Assembly: GCA_040371205.1 (NCBI GenBank)
Contig: AP031382.1
Span: 186,001-250,000 of the forward strand
Origin: Rhodanobacter sp.
GTDB lineage: Bacteria; Pseudomonadota; Gammaproteobacteria; Xanthomonadales; Rhodanobacteraceae
Direction: 5' to 3'
Length of the DNA: 64,000 bases
Part shown: piece by piece, positions 42,988-53,107 of the stretch
How positions within the stretch are numbered: position 1 is the first letter of the stretch
Layout: each line of letters starts with the position of its first letter
The notes under the pieces: generated by a model
What the model saw: only the letters and a program-made list of their open reading frames with translations
The model's database searches: none
Told to the model about the DNA's origin: nothing
Translations under genes and position numbers: made by a program

Positions 42988-45903
42988 ATGAACCATCGCA
43001 AGACACTGCTTGCCGCGAGCATCGTCGCCGGCCTGTGCCTGTCCGTCGGCGCGTATGCGCAGGACGGCACCCAGAACACGCAAACCACGAACAGCCAGGA
43101 CGGCAAGACGTCCGGCAAGAAGGACGTGACCCAGCTCAACACGGTCACCGTGACCGGCATCCGCAACAGCGAAGAATTGTCGCTCGACACCAAGCAGGCC
43201 GCCGAATCGCATGTCGAGGTCGTCTCGGCCGAAGACATCGGCAAGCTGCCGGCCAAGAACGTGGCCGACACCATCGCCCAACTGCCGGGCGTGAACATCG
43301 CCGACGCGGCAGGTGCCGAAGGCGGTTTCGACGAAGCCGACCGCGCCAGTATCCGCGGCAGTGCGCCCTCGCTGACCTTGACCACCGTGAACGGTCACGG
43401 CATCGCCTCGGGCGACTGGTTCGTGCTCGGCGGCGGCGGTACCCGCAGCGTCAGCTACGCCATGCTGCCGTCGGAAGTCGTCAGCCAGGTGGTGGTGCAC
43501 AAGACCTCCGAAGCCAACCAGCTCGAGGGCGGTGCGGCAGGCTCCATCGACATCATCACGCGCAAGCCGCTGGAATTCGCCAAGCCGTTCTCCGCCGAAG
43601 CCAGCGTTGGCGGCGTGTACTCCGACTTGCCGAGCAGCACCAAGCCGCAATTCAGCGGCCTGGTCAACTGGAAGAACGACGACAACACCTTCGGCATCCT
43701 GGGCCAGGTCTTCTACGAGGAGCGCGAACTGCAGCGCGACGGCCAGGAAATGCTCGGCTACTCGTATCTGCCCACCGGTTCGGTGGCCGCCAACCAGTTG
43801 GGTCTCGGCGCCGCCACGCCCGGCAGCGCCAGTACCGGCGTGTTTTACCCCAACCTGCCGGGCGCGGCCTTGTTCACCCAGCAGCGCAAGCGCAAGGGCG
43901 CCTCGGTGGATCTCGAATGGAAGCCGCTCGACAACCTGACGTTGAATCTCGACGGCTTCTACTCGCACATGGATGCGACCGACTACAACCGCAACTACAT
44001 GCTGCGCACGCGCGACCAGTTGCCCAAGGACACGCTGACCAGCTACACCATCAACGGCAACGTGCTCACCAGCGCGGCGATGGCGCCCAACAGCGCCATT
44101 TCGCAAGGCATCTACGACATGATTTCGCGTCCCGGCGAGAGCGAATCCAGCCAGTACGTCACGCTGGATGCCGCCTGGCAGGCCACCCAGAACCTGAGCT
44201 TCAAGTTCCAGGGCGGCACCACCAAGGGCACGGGCAATACCCCGACCCAGAATGTGATGGAAATGGACACCGGCTACGGCGAGCCCGCCAGCTACGCCAT
44301 GAATGGCCTCGGCAAGCCGGTGGACTGGACGCTGGGCGGCAACAACAGCGCCTTCAATCCGGCCACGATGGGGCTCGACTGGATCTTCGGCGAGCAGAAC
44401 ATCCACGTGGTGGACAAGGAACACTGGTTCCAGGCCGACGGCGAATTCGACTTCGACGACGCCGGCGCGCTGTCCTCGCTGCAGTTCGGCGTGCGCTATT
44501 CGCGCCACACGCACGACAGCCCGACCGACGTCGCGCAGGGTCCCAACTGGGCCTCGGCCGTGCAGTTCGGCCAGAACTCCACGATCTACCCGGCAGCGGG
44601 CGGCAACTACCCGTCCGGTTTCGCCAGTGATCTGGGCGTCGGTTCGATGCCGGGCAACATCTGGTATTGGACGCCGGCCCAACTGGCGGCGATGAACGCG
44701 GCCTACGCCAACCGCGCCGTGACCGGCGACACCAGCTCGCGCCTGTATCCGAACGGCATGTACTCCATGACCGAGAAGAACGACGCGGCCTACATGCAGC
44801 TGAACTTCTCGGGCAGCAACTGGGGCGGCAACTTCGGCCTGCGCTACGTCGGCACCGACGAGAACGTGGGTTACACCAGCCCCTCCATCGTCGAGGCCGA
44901 CCACAGCGCGGTCCAGTTGACATCGGCCTTCTACCCGAACGGCTGGTACTGGAATTACTACAAGCATCACTACAGCAAGCTGCTGCCCAGCTTCAACCTG
45001 AAGTTCAACTTGAACAGCGACGGCAGCCTGTTGGCGCGCTTCGCCGCCTCGCAGACCTTGACCCGGCAGGACTACGGCCAGTTGGCCGGCTTCCTGAATC
45101 TGAACGACCCGGTGACGGCCAGCGCCATCGGCTCCGGCAGCGGCGCGAATCCGTATCTGAAGCCGCTGATCTCGACCAACTTCGACGCTTCGCTGGAGTG
45201 GTACTTCGCGCCGCGCGGCCTGTTGTCGGCCAGTGTGTACGAGATGGATCTGCACAACTACTACGACTACGGCGCAGTCACGCGGACCTACCTCAACAAC
45301 TACCTGACCTACAACAAGACCAACAACCCGACCGGTGCGCCCATCTACAGCCAGTACCTGGTCAGCGTGCCGGTCAACGTCAACGGCACCCTGAAGGGCG
45401 TGGAACTGAACTGGGTGCAGCCGATCGGCGACCATTTCGGCACCCAGGTGAACTACACCTACGCCAACGGCCACTCCACCGGCGGCACCTACCTGTACAA
45501 CGCGGACGGCACGCTGGCGGACAACCGCGCCGCCGGGGACCGCCCGCTGTACGGCACCTCGCGCGACACGGTCAACGTGTCCGGGTTCTACGAGGATGCG
45601 CACTGGAACGCGCGCATCAACTACACGTACCGCTCGGCGTTCTACGACGGCATGATGACCAACTCCGGTGCCGGCCTGCCGTTGCTGCCGTACTGGCAGG
45701 CGGGCACGGGTTACCTCTCGGCCTCGTTGGGCTACAAGCTCAACGACAACGTGAGCTTCTCGTTCGACGCGATGAACCTCAACAACCCCAAGCTGCGCTA
45801 CTACATCAACGGTTCGCAGGCAGGCCTGGGCTTCAGCAAGGCGCCCGAGGCGTTCTACGTCAACGGCCGCCAGTACTACTTCAACGTGAACTTCAAGTTC
45901 TGA
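42988..45903 (+). CDS. TonB-dependent receptor for carbohydrate uptake (large type)
   Basis: A 971-residue outer-membrane receptor, signal peptide ending AYAQD. The plug domain has the TonB-box region VTVTGIRNSEELSLD and the motif KLPAKNVADTIAQLPGVNI, then ASIRGSAPSLTLTTVNGHGI. This is the form of the large TonB receptors tied to carbohydrate-utilisation loci in Xanthomonas and Caulobacter. The barrel ends in the canonical aromatic YYFNVNFKF. GAGGGGAGGAAACC before the ATG is a strong ribosome site. It follows the kinase gene by 93 bases and is followed by a terminator. Its ligand is likely a chito- or N-acetyl-oligosaccharide. Confidence 0.94.
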   Translation: MNHRKTLLAASIVAGLCLSVGAYAQDGTQNTQTTNSQDGKTSGKKDVTQLNTVTVTGIRNSEELSLDTKQAAESHVEVVSAEDIGKLPAKNVADTIAQLPGVNIADAAGAEGGFDEADRASIRGSAPSLTLTTVNGHGIASGDWFVLGGGGTRSVSYAMLPSEVVSQVVVHKTSEANQLEGGAAGSIDIITRKPLEFAKPFSAEASVGGVYSDLPSSTKPQFSGLVNWKNDDNTFGILGQVFYEERELQRDGQEMLGYSYLPTGSVAANQLGLGAATPGSASTGVFYPNLPGAALFTQQRKRKGASVDLEWKPLDNLTLNLDGFYSHMDATDYNRNYMLRTRDQLPKDTLTSYTINGNVLTSAAMAPNSAISQGIYDMISRPGESESSQYVTLDAAWQATQNLSFKFQGGTTKGTGNTPTQNVMEMDTGYGEPASYAMNGLGKPVDWTLGGNNSAFNPATMGLDWIFGEQNIHVVDKEHWFQADGEFDFDDAGALSSLQFGVRYSRHTHDSPTDVAQGPNWASAVQFGQNSTIYPAAGGNYPSGFASDLGVGSMPGNIWYWTPAQLAAMNAAYANRAVTGDTSSRLYPNGMYSMTEKNDAAYMQLNFSGSNWGGNFGLRYVGTDENVGYTSPSIVEADHSAVQLTSAFYPNGWYWNYYKHHYSKLLPSFNLKFNLNSDGSLLARFAASQTLTRQDYGQLAGFLNLNDPVTASAIGSGSGANPYLKPLISTNFDASLEWYFAPRGLLSASVYEMDLHNYYDYGAVTRTYLNNYLTYNKTNNPTGAPIYSQYLVSVPVNVNGTLKGVELNWVQPIGDHFGTQVNYTYANGHSTGGTYLYNADGTLADNRAAGDRPLYGTSRDTVNVSGFYEDAHWNARINYTYRSAFYDGMMTNSGAGLPLLPYWQAGTGYLSASLGYKLNDNVSFSFDAMNLNNPKLRYYINGSQAGLGFSKAPEAFYVNGRQYYFNVNFKF

Positions 45904-45927
45904 TCCACCGCTTTACCGCGACAACCC

Positions 45928-45947
45928 GCGGGCCACGGATGGCCCGC
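45928..45947 (+). terminator. First of two GC hairpins after the TonB receptor
   Basis: GCGGGCC/GGCCCGC with a short loop lies 25 bases after the receptor stop and just before the stronger hairpin at 45960. It has no U-tract and is probably an auxiliary stem. Confidence 0.5.
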
Positions 45948-45959
45948 ACTCTCCCCGAG

Positions 45960-45993
45960 CGGGCCCGGCTTCACCTTGCGGGCCCGTCTTTTT
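45960..45993 (+). terminator. Rho-independent terminator after the TonB receptor
   Basis: CGGGCCC/GGGCCCG with a 13-base loop is followed by TCTTTTT. Together with the hairpin before it, it separates the receptor from the hexosaminidase, which should have its own promoter. Confidence 0.85.
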
Positions 45994-46090
45994 GTCCGGG
46001 GCGGCCAGGGAGCGGCATGCTAGGTTTTCATGCGCCGCCTCCCGCATGCCGGGGCGACGACGTTGCGCCTGATCCACGCAGGAGTTGCCG

Positions 46091-48406
46091 ATGAACCGCC
46101 TTGCCTCGTTGTCCCGCGCCGGCCTGTTGTTCGCGCTCGCCCTGCTGCCCCTGCACGCGGCGGCGGTGGATGCGGCGACGCCTTCCCTGATTCCGCTGCC
46201 GGCGCAACTGGAGTTGCAGCAGGGCGGTTTCGTCGTCGATGCGGATACGCCCGTGGTGCTCGCCGACCACGACGCTTCGACGCGGCAGACCGCGGACTAC
46301 CTGATCGACCTCGTGGGCCGCACGCGCGGCCTGCACCTGCACCTCGCCGGCGATGGCCAGGCCGTGCACGCCATCGTGCTGCAGCGCGACCCGCACGCGC
46401 CGGTAACCCAGGCCGGCGGCTATGCGCTGGCCGTCACGCCGCAGGGCATCCGCGTCACCGCGCGCGACGATGCCGGCCTGTTCCACGGTGCGGTCACGCT
46501 CGCCCAGCTGCTGACGCCCGACGCGAAGCAGGGCGCGGTGGACGTGCACGCGCTGTCCATCCGCGATTGGCCGCGCTTCGCCTGGCGCGGGCTGATGCTG
46601 GATTCCGCGCGCCATTTCCAGAGCGTGGCCGACGTCGAGAAGCTGATCGACCAGATGGCCCAGCACAAGCTCGACGTGCTGCACTGGCACCTCACCGACG
46701 ACCAGGGCTGGCGCATCCAGATCAAGCGCTATCCCGAGCTGACCAGGATCGGCGCGTGGCGCACCCCGCCCGGTGCCGGCCACGACGGCGAGCCGCAGCG
46801 CTACGGCGGCTTCTACACGCAGGACCAGATCCGCGCCGTGGTGGCGTATGCCGCCGTGCGCCACGTCACCATCGTGCCGGAGATCGACATGCCCGGCCAT
46901 GCGCAGGCCGCGGTGGCGTCGTACCCGCAGATCGGCGTGACCGGAAAGCGCCCGCCGGTGTCCGTCGACTGGGGCGTGAACCCCTGGCTGTACAACGTCA
47001 ACGACGACACCTTCACCTTCATCGACAACGTACTCGACGAGGTGATGGCGCTGTTCCCGTCGCAATACATCCACGTGGGCGGCGACGAGGCGATCAAGGA
47101 CCAGTGGAAGGCCTCGCCCGCGGTGCAGGCGAAGATGCGCGCGCTCGGCATCGCCGACGAGGATGCGCTGCAAGGCTGGTTCATCGGCCGCATCGGCCAG
47201 TACCTCGAAAAGCACGGCCGCAAGCTGATCGGCTGGGACGAGATCCTGGAAGGCGACCACCTGCCGGCCGATGCCACCGTGATGTCGTGGCGCGGCACCG
47301 ACGGCGCGATCAAGGCGGCGCTGCTCGGCCACGACGTGGTGATGTCGCCCTCGCCGGACCTCTATCTCGACCACGTGCAGAGCGATCTCGCCGACGACTA
47401 CGCCGGCCGCCTCGGCGTGGAATCGCTGAAGGACGTCTACGGCTTCCAGGCCGTGCCCGGCGTGCTCAATGCCGCGCAGGCGAAGCACGTGCTGGGCGTG
47501 CAGGCCAACGTGTGGACCGAGCACATGCCCACGTTCGCGCACGTGGAGCACGCGGTGTTCCCGCGCCTCGACGCATTGAGCGAGGTGGCGTGGTCGCCCG
47601 CGGCCACGAACGACTGGCCGGGCTTCCTCGCGCGCCTGCCCGCGCAGCTGGAGCGCTACCGCGCGCAGCACGTCGATGTGGCCGACGATGCTTTTGCGGT
47701 GAAGATCGCCACTGACCGCAATCTGGCGCTGGCCACAGGCAGGGCCACGGTCGCGCTGTCGAACCAGGCCGGTTTCGGCACCCTTCGCTACACGCTGGAC
47801 GGCAGCGCGCCCACGCCGGACTCGCCGCGCTACGACGCGCCGTTCGACCTGCGCCTGCCGGCCACCGTGCGCGCCGCCAGCTTCGCCGCCGATGGCAGCG
47901 AGCTTGCCGCGGCACGCAGCCGCACGCTGTCCCGCGCTGCCCTGCTCAGCCTGCCCGGCACCGAGCTGGCCAACTGCGCCGGCAGCGACTTCCGCCTGCG
48001 CCTGCAGCCCACGCCCGATGCCGCCAGCACGCAGCCGGTCTACGCGGTGAACCTCTTCGACGACTGCCAGCAGTTCCCCGCCACGCTGATGGACGGCGTG
48101 GTTGCGATCCACGTCGACGCGGTGCGCTTGCCGCGCAACTTCGCGCTGGCGCACGAGCAGAAACTGGTGCTGGCGCATCCGTACGCCACGCCCTTCGGCG
48201 AGCTGGTGGCGCACGCCGACCGCTGCGACGGTCCGGTGCTCGCCAGCATGCCGTTGCCCGATCCCGCGCACAGCCCGCGCGCGTTCGCGCTGGACGCGAA
48301 GCTGCCGCCGCAGCATGGCGTGCATGCGATCTGCCTGCTCTACGCCGCGCCGTTGGACGGGCCGCTGTATGCGATCGGCCGCGTCGCGCTGAAGGCCGGG
48401 CCGTAG
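46091..48406 (+). CDS. GH20 beta-N-acetylhexosaminidase, secreted
   Basis: A 771-residue exo-hexosaminidase that removes terminal GlcNAc or GalNAc, for example from chitobiose. A signal peptide ends near AAVDAA. The GH20b domain (about 30-150) is followed by the catalytic barrel with LMLDSARHF, VLHWHLTDDQGWR, EIDMPGHAQA and the Asp-Glu pair in HVGGDEAIKDQW (about 332-333) used for substrate-assisted catalysis. A C-terminal CHB_HEX_C-like domain includes LDGSAPTPDSPRYD. CAGGAGTTGCCG before the ATG is a good ribosome site. The gene is the only hydrolase of the sugar locus and so defines its likely substrate class. Confidence 0.95.
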   Translation: MNRLASLSRAGLLFALALLPLHAAAVDAATPSLIPLPAQLELQQGGFVVDADTPVVLADHDASTRQTADYLIDLVGRTRGLHLHLAGDGQAVHAIVLQRDPHAPVTQAGGYALAVTPQGIRVTARDDAGLFHGAVTLAQLLTPDAKQGAVDVHALSIRDWPRFAWRGLMLDSARHFQSVADVEKLIDQMAQHKLDVLHWHLTDDQGWRIQIKRYPELTRIGAWRTPPGAGHDGEPQRYGGFYTQDQIRAVVAYAAVRHVTIVPEIDMPGHAQAAVASYPQIGVTGKRPPVSVDWGVNPWLYNVNDDTFTFIDNVLDEVMALFPSQYIHVGGDEAIKDQWKASPAVQAKMRALGIADEDALQGWFIGRIGQYLEKHGRKLIGWDEILEGDHLPADATVMSWRGTDGAIKAALLGHDVVMSPSPDLYLDHVQSDLADDYAGRLGVESLKDVYGFQAVPGVLNAAQAKHVLGVQANVWTEHMPTFAHVEHAVFPRLDALSEVAWSPAATNDWPGFLARLPAQLERYRAQHVDVADDAFAVKIATDRNLALATGRATVALSNQAGFGTLRYTLDGSAPTPDSPRYDAPFDLRLPATVRAASFAADGSELAAARSRTLSRAALLSLPGTELANCAGSDFRLRLQPTPDAASTQPVYAVNLFDDCQQFPATLMDGVVAIHVDAVRLPRNFALAHEQKLVLAHPYATPFGELVAHADRCDGPVLASMPLPDPAHSPRAFALDAKLPPQHGVHAICLLYAAPLDGPLYAIGRVALKAGP

Positions 48407-48502
48407 CCGGCCTCGCGGCGCGAAGCGGCCGGGTCGCTGTTGCCAGACCGCGCACGGCGACTTCGTGCGCCACGCGGTCACCGTGCCGGTGCGCGGCTTG
48501 GA

Positions 48503-51500
48503 TCAGCCCAGGCTGCGCAGCGCCTGCCGCGCGGTCTGCGTCTCGGCGGCGGACAGCTCGGCCAGCGCTGCGAACTTGCCTGCGATCCACGCGGCCACCG
48601 GCAGCCCGTCGCGGCAGAGCACGCGCGTGCCGGGCACGGCCGGCACCTTGTCGCCGGCCAGCACGCCGCCCACCAGGTTGAGCGGATCGCAGCCGCCGAC
48701 CACCGCCAGTTCGCCGTCGTCGGCGCGCTGGCGGATCGCGCGCAGCGGCGCGATGGCCTCGGGCAGGGCGTACTGCTCGCCCACCAGCCCTTCCACGAAG
48801 CGCCCGCCGCGGATCTCGCCGCGCGCCTCCAGCCGGCGGTACACGCGCAGCAGTTCGCGCCACGCCGGCAGCCACGGCGCTTCGCGCTCCAGCAATTGCC
48901 AGAACACCACGCCGTAGCGTGCCAGCAAGGCGCGCGCGACGTGCTCGATGCCCTCGTCGCCCGCCGGTGACGAAGGCGCGGCCCGCGCCAGCGACCATCG
49001 CCCCGCATCCTCGATGCCGCCGAACAGGTGCCGTCGCATGCGCCGGTGCCGCGGCGCCTCGCGTTTCGCCGCGGGCAGCAGCAGGGCGCGCAGGCCGGCG
49101 AAGCTGTCGGCGCTGGCGCGGCCGGCGGCGACCAGCTCGCCCAGCGCGTCTTCCAGTTCGGTGCGCAGCAGGTGCGCGATGGACTGCAGCTCGTCGAAGA
49201 ACAGCGCGCCGTGCTCGCGCAGCGCATCGGCCACGGCTTGCGCGCGCGAGGAGAGCAGGCCTTGCTGCGGCGAGTCTTCGCGTGCGACGGCCGTCCAGAC
49301 GGCCATCTGCCTGCGCGGCAGCAGCACGATGGGCGTGGCGCGCACCGGCCCGCTGCCGCCGCCTTCGCGCAGGCGGCCCCAGCCGATGCGGCCTGCGCGG
49401 CACAGTTCGTCCAGCCAGCTTGGCGAGTAGTCGGCGATGCGCGCGGGCAGGATCTCCGTTTCCCATGCGCCGGCTGCCGCCTCGTAGCCCTCCAGTTGCG
49501 CCAGCACGGCCGGCAAGGCGTCCGGCCCGCGCAGCCGCGTGGCCTGGCTGGCGTGCTGCCAGTCGAGCAGGAAGCGCATCAGCTGGCGCCGGCTCACCGG
49601 CTCGATCTCGCGCCGCAGCCGGCCCAGCGTGTAGCGGTGGATGCGCGCCAGCAGGTGGCGTTCGCACCACTGCGTGGCATCGACGGCGGGATCGAAACGG
49701 CCCTGGATCACGTAGCCTTCGGCCTGCAGGCGCAGCAGCGCGGCCTCCGCGTCGGCGGGCGTCACGCCCAGCGGTGCGGCGAGGGTTTCGACGGTGACCG
49801 GGCCGAGGCCGAGCAGCCGGCCGCGCACCAGTTCGCGCAGGGCATCCTCGCGCGCCCATTCCCGTGCGGCGTATTCGGCGGGAGCGGCGATGGCGGGGCG
49901 CATCGTGGCGGCCGGATGCACGGCCTGCCACAGCGGCAGTTTTTCCGCGCAGACCCACATGCTGCCATCTCCTTCTTCCTCCGCGGGGGAAGGAGACAAG
50001 CGGGTGGCGCGCCGGTCGTTCGCCAGTGCGTGGAGTTTGTCTTCCCAGCCTTCGTTCGCTGCAGCTTCATCCGTGGCGATGCCGCCCAGCGCTTCCAGCG
50101 CCTCGTGCATCTCGTCGGTGTTGCGTACCTCCGGCCATGCCTCGGCGCGCACCGCGGCGATCGCGTCGGGATCGAGCCGGCCGAGGTCGCCGGCGCTGGC
50201 CGGGCTGTCCTGCCGCACGGCGCGGGTGCGGCGTTCCTCCAGCGGCGCGTCGTCGAGGAAGGCGTAGGGCGCGGCGTTGAGCACCGCGCTAGCGAGCGGG
50301 CTGGGCGCGGCAAGGTCGCGCGCGACGAGGCGGATGGCGCCGCCTTCGAGCTGCCGCAGCAGGCGCAGCAGGCCGTCCACGTCCATCGCCTCGCGCAGGC
50401 AGTCGTGCAGGGTCTGCGCCACCAGCGGATGGTCGGGGATCTGCCGCTCGCCCACGATGTTCTCCAGGCAGGCCACCTGGTCGGGGAAGACTGCGGCGAG
50501 CAGGTCCTCGCTCTTCATGCGCTGCAGTTGCGGCGGCACTTTCTTGCCGCCGGCGAAGCGCGGCAGCGCCAGCGCGGTGACCGCGTTCCAGCGCCAGCGC
50601 GCGGGGAACAGCGGGGCGTCGAGCAAGGCCTGCACCAGCACGTGCTCGGCGCTGTTCGAATGCAGGTAGCGCGCCACTTCCTCCAGCGGAAAGCTGTGGC
50701 TGGTGGACAGCGACAGCACGATGGCGTCCTCGGTGGCCGCGGCCTGCAGCTCGAAGTTGAACTGCCGGCAGAAGCGTTTGCGCAGCGCCAGCCCCCAGGC
50801 GCGGTTGATGCGGCTGCCGAACGGCGCGTGGATCACCAGCTGCGTGCCGCCGGACTCGTCGAAGAAGCGCTCGAACACCAGGGTCGACTGCGTGGGCAGC
50901 ACGCCGAGCGCGGTTCTGGCGCTGGCGAGGTAGTCGAGCAGCTGCTGCGCGGCAGCGTCGCCAAGGCCAAGGTTGTCGCGCAGCCACGCCAGAGCGTGCG
51001 GCGGGTCGTCCTGGCCCAGCCGTGCATCCATCTCTCCGCGCAGGCGCGACACCGCCAACGACAATTCATCCGTGCGCCCCGGCGCCTCGCCCAGCCAGAA
51101 CGGGATGCTGGGCGGCACGCCGTGTGCGTCCTCCACGCGCAGGCGGTCGCGTTCCACGCGCAGGATGCGGTAGCTGGTGTTGCCGAGCTGGAAGATGTCG
51201 CCGGCGAGGCTTTCCACCGCGAAGTCTTCGTGCACCGAACCGACCACGGTGCCTTGCGGCTCCAGCACCACGAGGTAATCCGCGGTGTCGGGGATCGCAC
51301 CGCCGGAAGTGAGCGCGACCAGCCGCGCGCCGCGCCGCGCGCGTACCTGGCGATGCACGGCGTCGCGGTGCAGGTAGGCCGCCCGCGCGCCGCGGCGCGT
51401 GGTGAAGCCTTCGGCCAGCATGCGCACGACCGCATCGAAATCCGCGCGTGTCAGTGCGCGGTAGGGATAGGCGCCGCGCACCAGTGCGTACAGCGCGTCC

Positions 51501-52942
51501 TCGTCCCACTCGCGGCAGGCCACCTCGGCAACGAGCTGTTGCGCCAGCACGTCCAGCGGCTGCGGGGGTTGCACCAGCGCGTCGAGTTCGCCGCGGCGCA
51601 CGGCATCCAGCAAGGCTGCGCATTCCACCAGGTCGTCGCGCGTGGTGGGAAACAGCCGTGCCTTCGGCGTGCCGCCGACGTGGTGGCCGGAGCGGCCCGC
51701 GCGCTGCAGGAAGGCGGCGATGGAGCGCGGCGAGCCGAGCTGGCAGACCAGGTCCACGTCGCCGATGTCGATGCCCAGTTCCAGCGAGGCGGTGGCCACC
51801 AGCACCGCCAGCTCGCCGCGCTTCAGGCGCTGCTCGGCGTCGAGGCGTTGTTCCTTGGCCAGGCTGCCGTGGTGTGCGGCCACCGCCTGCTTGCCCAACC
51901 GCTCGGACAGATGCCGCGCCGCGCGTTCGGCCAGCCGTCGCGTGTTGACGAAGACGAGCGTGGTGCGATGCGCTTGCACCAGCTGGGCGAGGCGGTTGTA
52001 GACCAGCTCCCAGCAGTCGTTGGACATCACCGCTTCCAGCGGCAAAGGCGGCAGTTCGAGCGCGAGGTCGCGCTTGCGCACGTGGCCGGTGTCGATGACG
52101 GTGCAGCATGACTCTTCCTTCTCCCCCTTGGGGAGAAGGCGGCCCGAAGGGTCGGATGAGGGACGGGTGCTCGCGGCAGCTTCTCGAAGAGCAAGCTCTG
52201 ATGGAGGTCGGGGCGGGAGTGCCCCCTCACCCCAACCCTCTCCCCGGAGGGGAGAGGGGATAGATACGGCACCCACCAGAAATTTCGCCACTTCCTCGAT
52301 GGGTTTCTGCGTCGCCGACAATCCGATGCGCTGCAGGCGCCGCTGGCACAGCGACTCCAGCCGCTCCAGCGTCAGCGCCAGGTGCGCGCCGCGCTTGCTG
52401 CCGGCGACGGCGTGGATCTCGTCGACGATCACGCTGCGCGTGCTCTTCAGCATCTCGCGCCCGGAGGCCGAGCCGAGCAGGATGTACAGCGATTCCGGCG
52501 TGGTGACCAGGATGTGCGGCGGCGTCTTGCGCATCCAGGCGCGCTCGGCCTGCGGCGTATCGCCGGTGCGCACGGCGGTGCGGATCGCCACCTCGGGCAG
52601 GCCGTGCTTCTCCAGCTCGGCGCGGATGCCTTCCAGCGGCTCTTCCAGGTTGACGTGGATGTCGTTGGAGAGCGCTTTCAGCGGCGATACGTAGACCACC
52701 CGCGTCTCGTCCGGCAACGCGCCGCCGTTCGCCACGCCTTCGCGCACCAGCGCGTCGAGTGCGGCGAGGAAGGCGGTGAGCGTCTTGCCCGAGCCGGTGG
52801 GCGCGGCCACCAGCACGTGGCCGCCCGCGCGGATCGCCGGCCACGCCTGTGCCTGCGCCGCAGTGGGCGCGTCGAAGCGGCCCTGGAACCAGGCGGCGAC
52901 GGCCGGGTGGAATCCGTTCAACGGGGAAGCATCCGCAGGCAT
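48503..52942 (-). CDS. lhr: Lhr-family ATP-dependent DNA helicase, full length, carrying an internal REP insertion
   Basis: A 1479-residue SF2 helicase of the Lhr type. Walker A is APTGSGKT (about 47-54), motif II is [15 protein letters not shown] (about 172), motif III is LSATQKP and motif VI is QRAGRSGH. The Lhr-specific winged-helix and beta-barrel domains follow, then the long C-terminal domain to the end. Two stretches do not look native: residues about 224-280 are translated from a REP/BIME element (52117-52258) between FLVGA and [14 protein letters not shown], and a shorter palindrome encodes [12 protein letters not shown] near 983-993. Both keep the frame, so the gene is presumably still expressed. 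Lhr acts in DNA repair. Confidence 0.93.
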   Translation of the reverse strand: MPADASPLNGFHPAVAAWFQGRFDAPTAAQAQAWPAIRAGGHVLVAAPTGSGKTLTAFLAALDALVREGVANGGALPDETRVVYVSPLKALSNDIHVNLEEPLEGIRAELEKHGLPEVAIRTAVRTGDTPQAERAWMRKTPPHILVTTPESLYILLGSASGREMLKSTRSVIVDEIHAVAGSKRGAHLALTLERLESLCQRRLQRIGLSATQKPIEEVAKFLVGAVSIPSPLRGEGWGEGALPPRPPSELALREAAASTRPSSDPSGRLLPKGEKEESCCTVIDTGHVRKRDLALELPPLPLEAVMSNDCWELVYNRLAQLVQAHRTTLVFVNTRRLAERAARHLSERLGKQAVAAHHGSLAKEQRLDAEQRLKRGELAVLVATASLELGIDIGDVDLVCQLGSPRSIAAFLQRAGRSGHHVGGTPKARLFPTTRDDLVECAALLDAVRRGELDALVQPPQPLDVLAQQLVAEVACREWDEDALYALVRGAYPYRALTRADFDAVVRMLAEGFTTRRGARAAYLHRDAVHRQVRARRGARLVALTSGGAIPDTADYLVVLEPQGTVVGSVHEDFAVESLAGDIFQLGNTSYRILRVERDRLRVEDAHGVPPSIPFWLGEAPGRTDELSLAVSRLRGEMDARLGQDDPPHALAWLRDNLGLGDAAAQQLLDYLASARTALGVLPTQSTLVFERFFDESGGTQLVIHAPFGSRINRAWGLALRKRFCRQFNFELQAAATEDAIVLSLSTSHSFPLEEVARYLHSNSAEHVLVQALLDAPLFPARWRWNAVTALALPRFAGGKKVPPQLQRMKSEDLLAAVFPDQVACLENIVGERQIPDHPLVAQTLHDCLREAMDVDGLLRLLRQLEGGAIRLVARDLAAPSPLASAVLNAAPYAFLDDAPLEERRTRAVRQDSPASAGDLGRLDPDAIAAVRAEAWPEVRNTDEMHEALEALGGIATDEAAANEGWEDKLHALANDRRATRLSPSPAEEEGDGSMWVCAEKLPLWQAVHPAATMRPAIAAPAEYAAREWAREDALRELVRGRLLGLGPVTVETLAAPLGVTPADAEAALLRLQAEGYVIQGRFDPAVDATQWCERHLLARIHRYTLGRLRREIEPVSRRQLMRFLLDWQHASQATRLRGPDALPAVLAQLEGYEAAAGAWETEILPARIADYSPSWLDELCRAGRIGWGRLREGGGSGPVRATPIVLLPRRQMAVWTAVAREDSPQQGLLSSRAQAVADALREHGALFFDELQSIAHLLRTELEDALGELVAAGRASADSFAGLRALLLPAAKREAPRHRRMRRHLFGGIEDAGRWSLARAAPSSPAGDEGIEHVARALLARYGVVFWQLLEREAPWLPAWRELLRVYRRLEARGEIRGGRFVEGLVGEQYALPEAIAPLRAIRQRADDGELAVVGGCDPLNLVGGVLAGDKVPAVPGTRVLCRDGLPVAAWIAGKFAALAELSAAETQTARQALRSLG
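49967..49995 (-). repeat. Short palindromic REP-like insert within lhr
   Basis: TCTCCTTC...GAAGGAGA forms an imperfect stem around TCCGCGGG. It translates as [12 protein letters not shown], the peptide that CTCTCCC-type repeats commonly give when read in frame. It sits between two segments that look native (NDRRATR and MWVCAEKLP). It may be a remnant of a REP module. Confidence 0.45.
52117..52258 (-). repeat. REP/BIME element translated within lhr
   Basis: Two hairpins, CCTTCTCCCC/GGGGAGAAGG (52117-52139) and CCCTCTCCCC/GGGGAGAGGG (52236-52258), flank about 95 bases with GGATGAGGG and CCCCTCACCCC. This is the same two-module layout as the nrdA-nrdB element. It is read through in frame as [17 protein letters not shown]...[10 protein letters not shown]. 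Confidence 0.9.
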
Positions 52943-53107
52943 GCAGGCTGGGCGCGGTGACGTGTGGGACGTCCGATTCTACGCGCACCGGTTTGCCCGC
53001 AAATCGCCATGCACGCGGACGCGCCGCCATGCCAAGATGCACCCTGTCGCCGCCCGCGAGGATGCCGAGGGGAGTCCGCCGGCTGCGCGCTCATGCGAAG
53101 GAAACGT

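Noticed and set aside
48408..48433. CCGGCC...GGCCGG stem between GH20 and lhr ends
   Set aside because: A GC-rich stem with a 14-base loop and no U-tract; not called a terminator.
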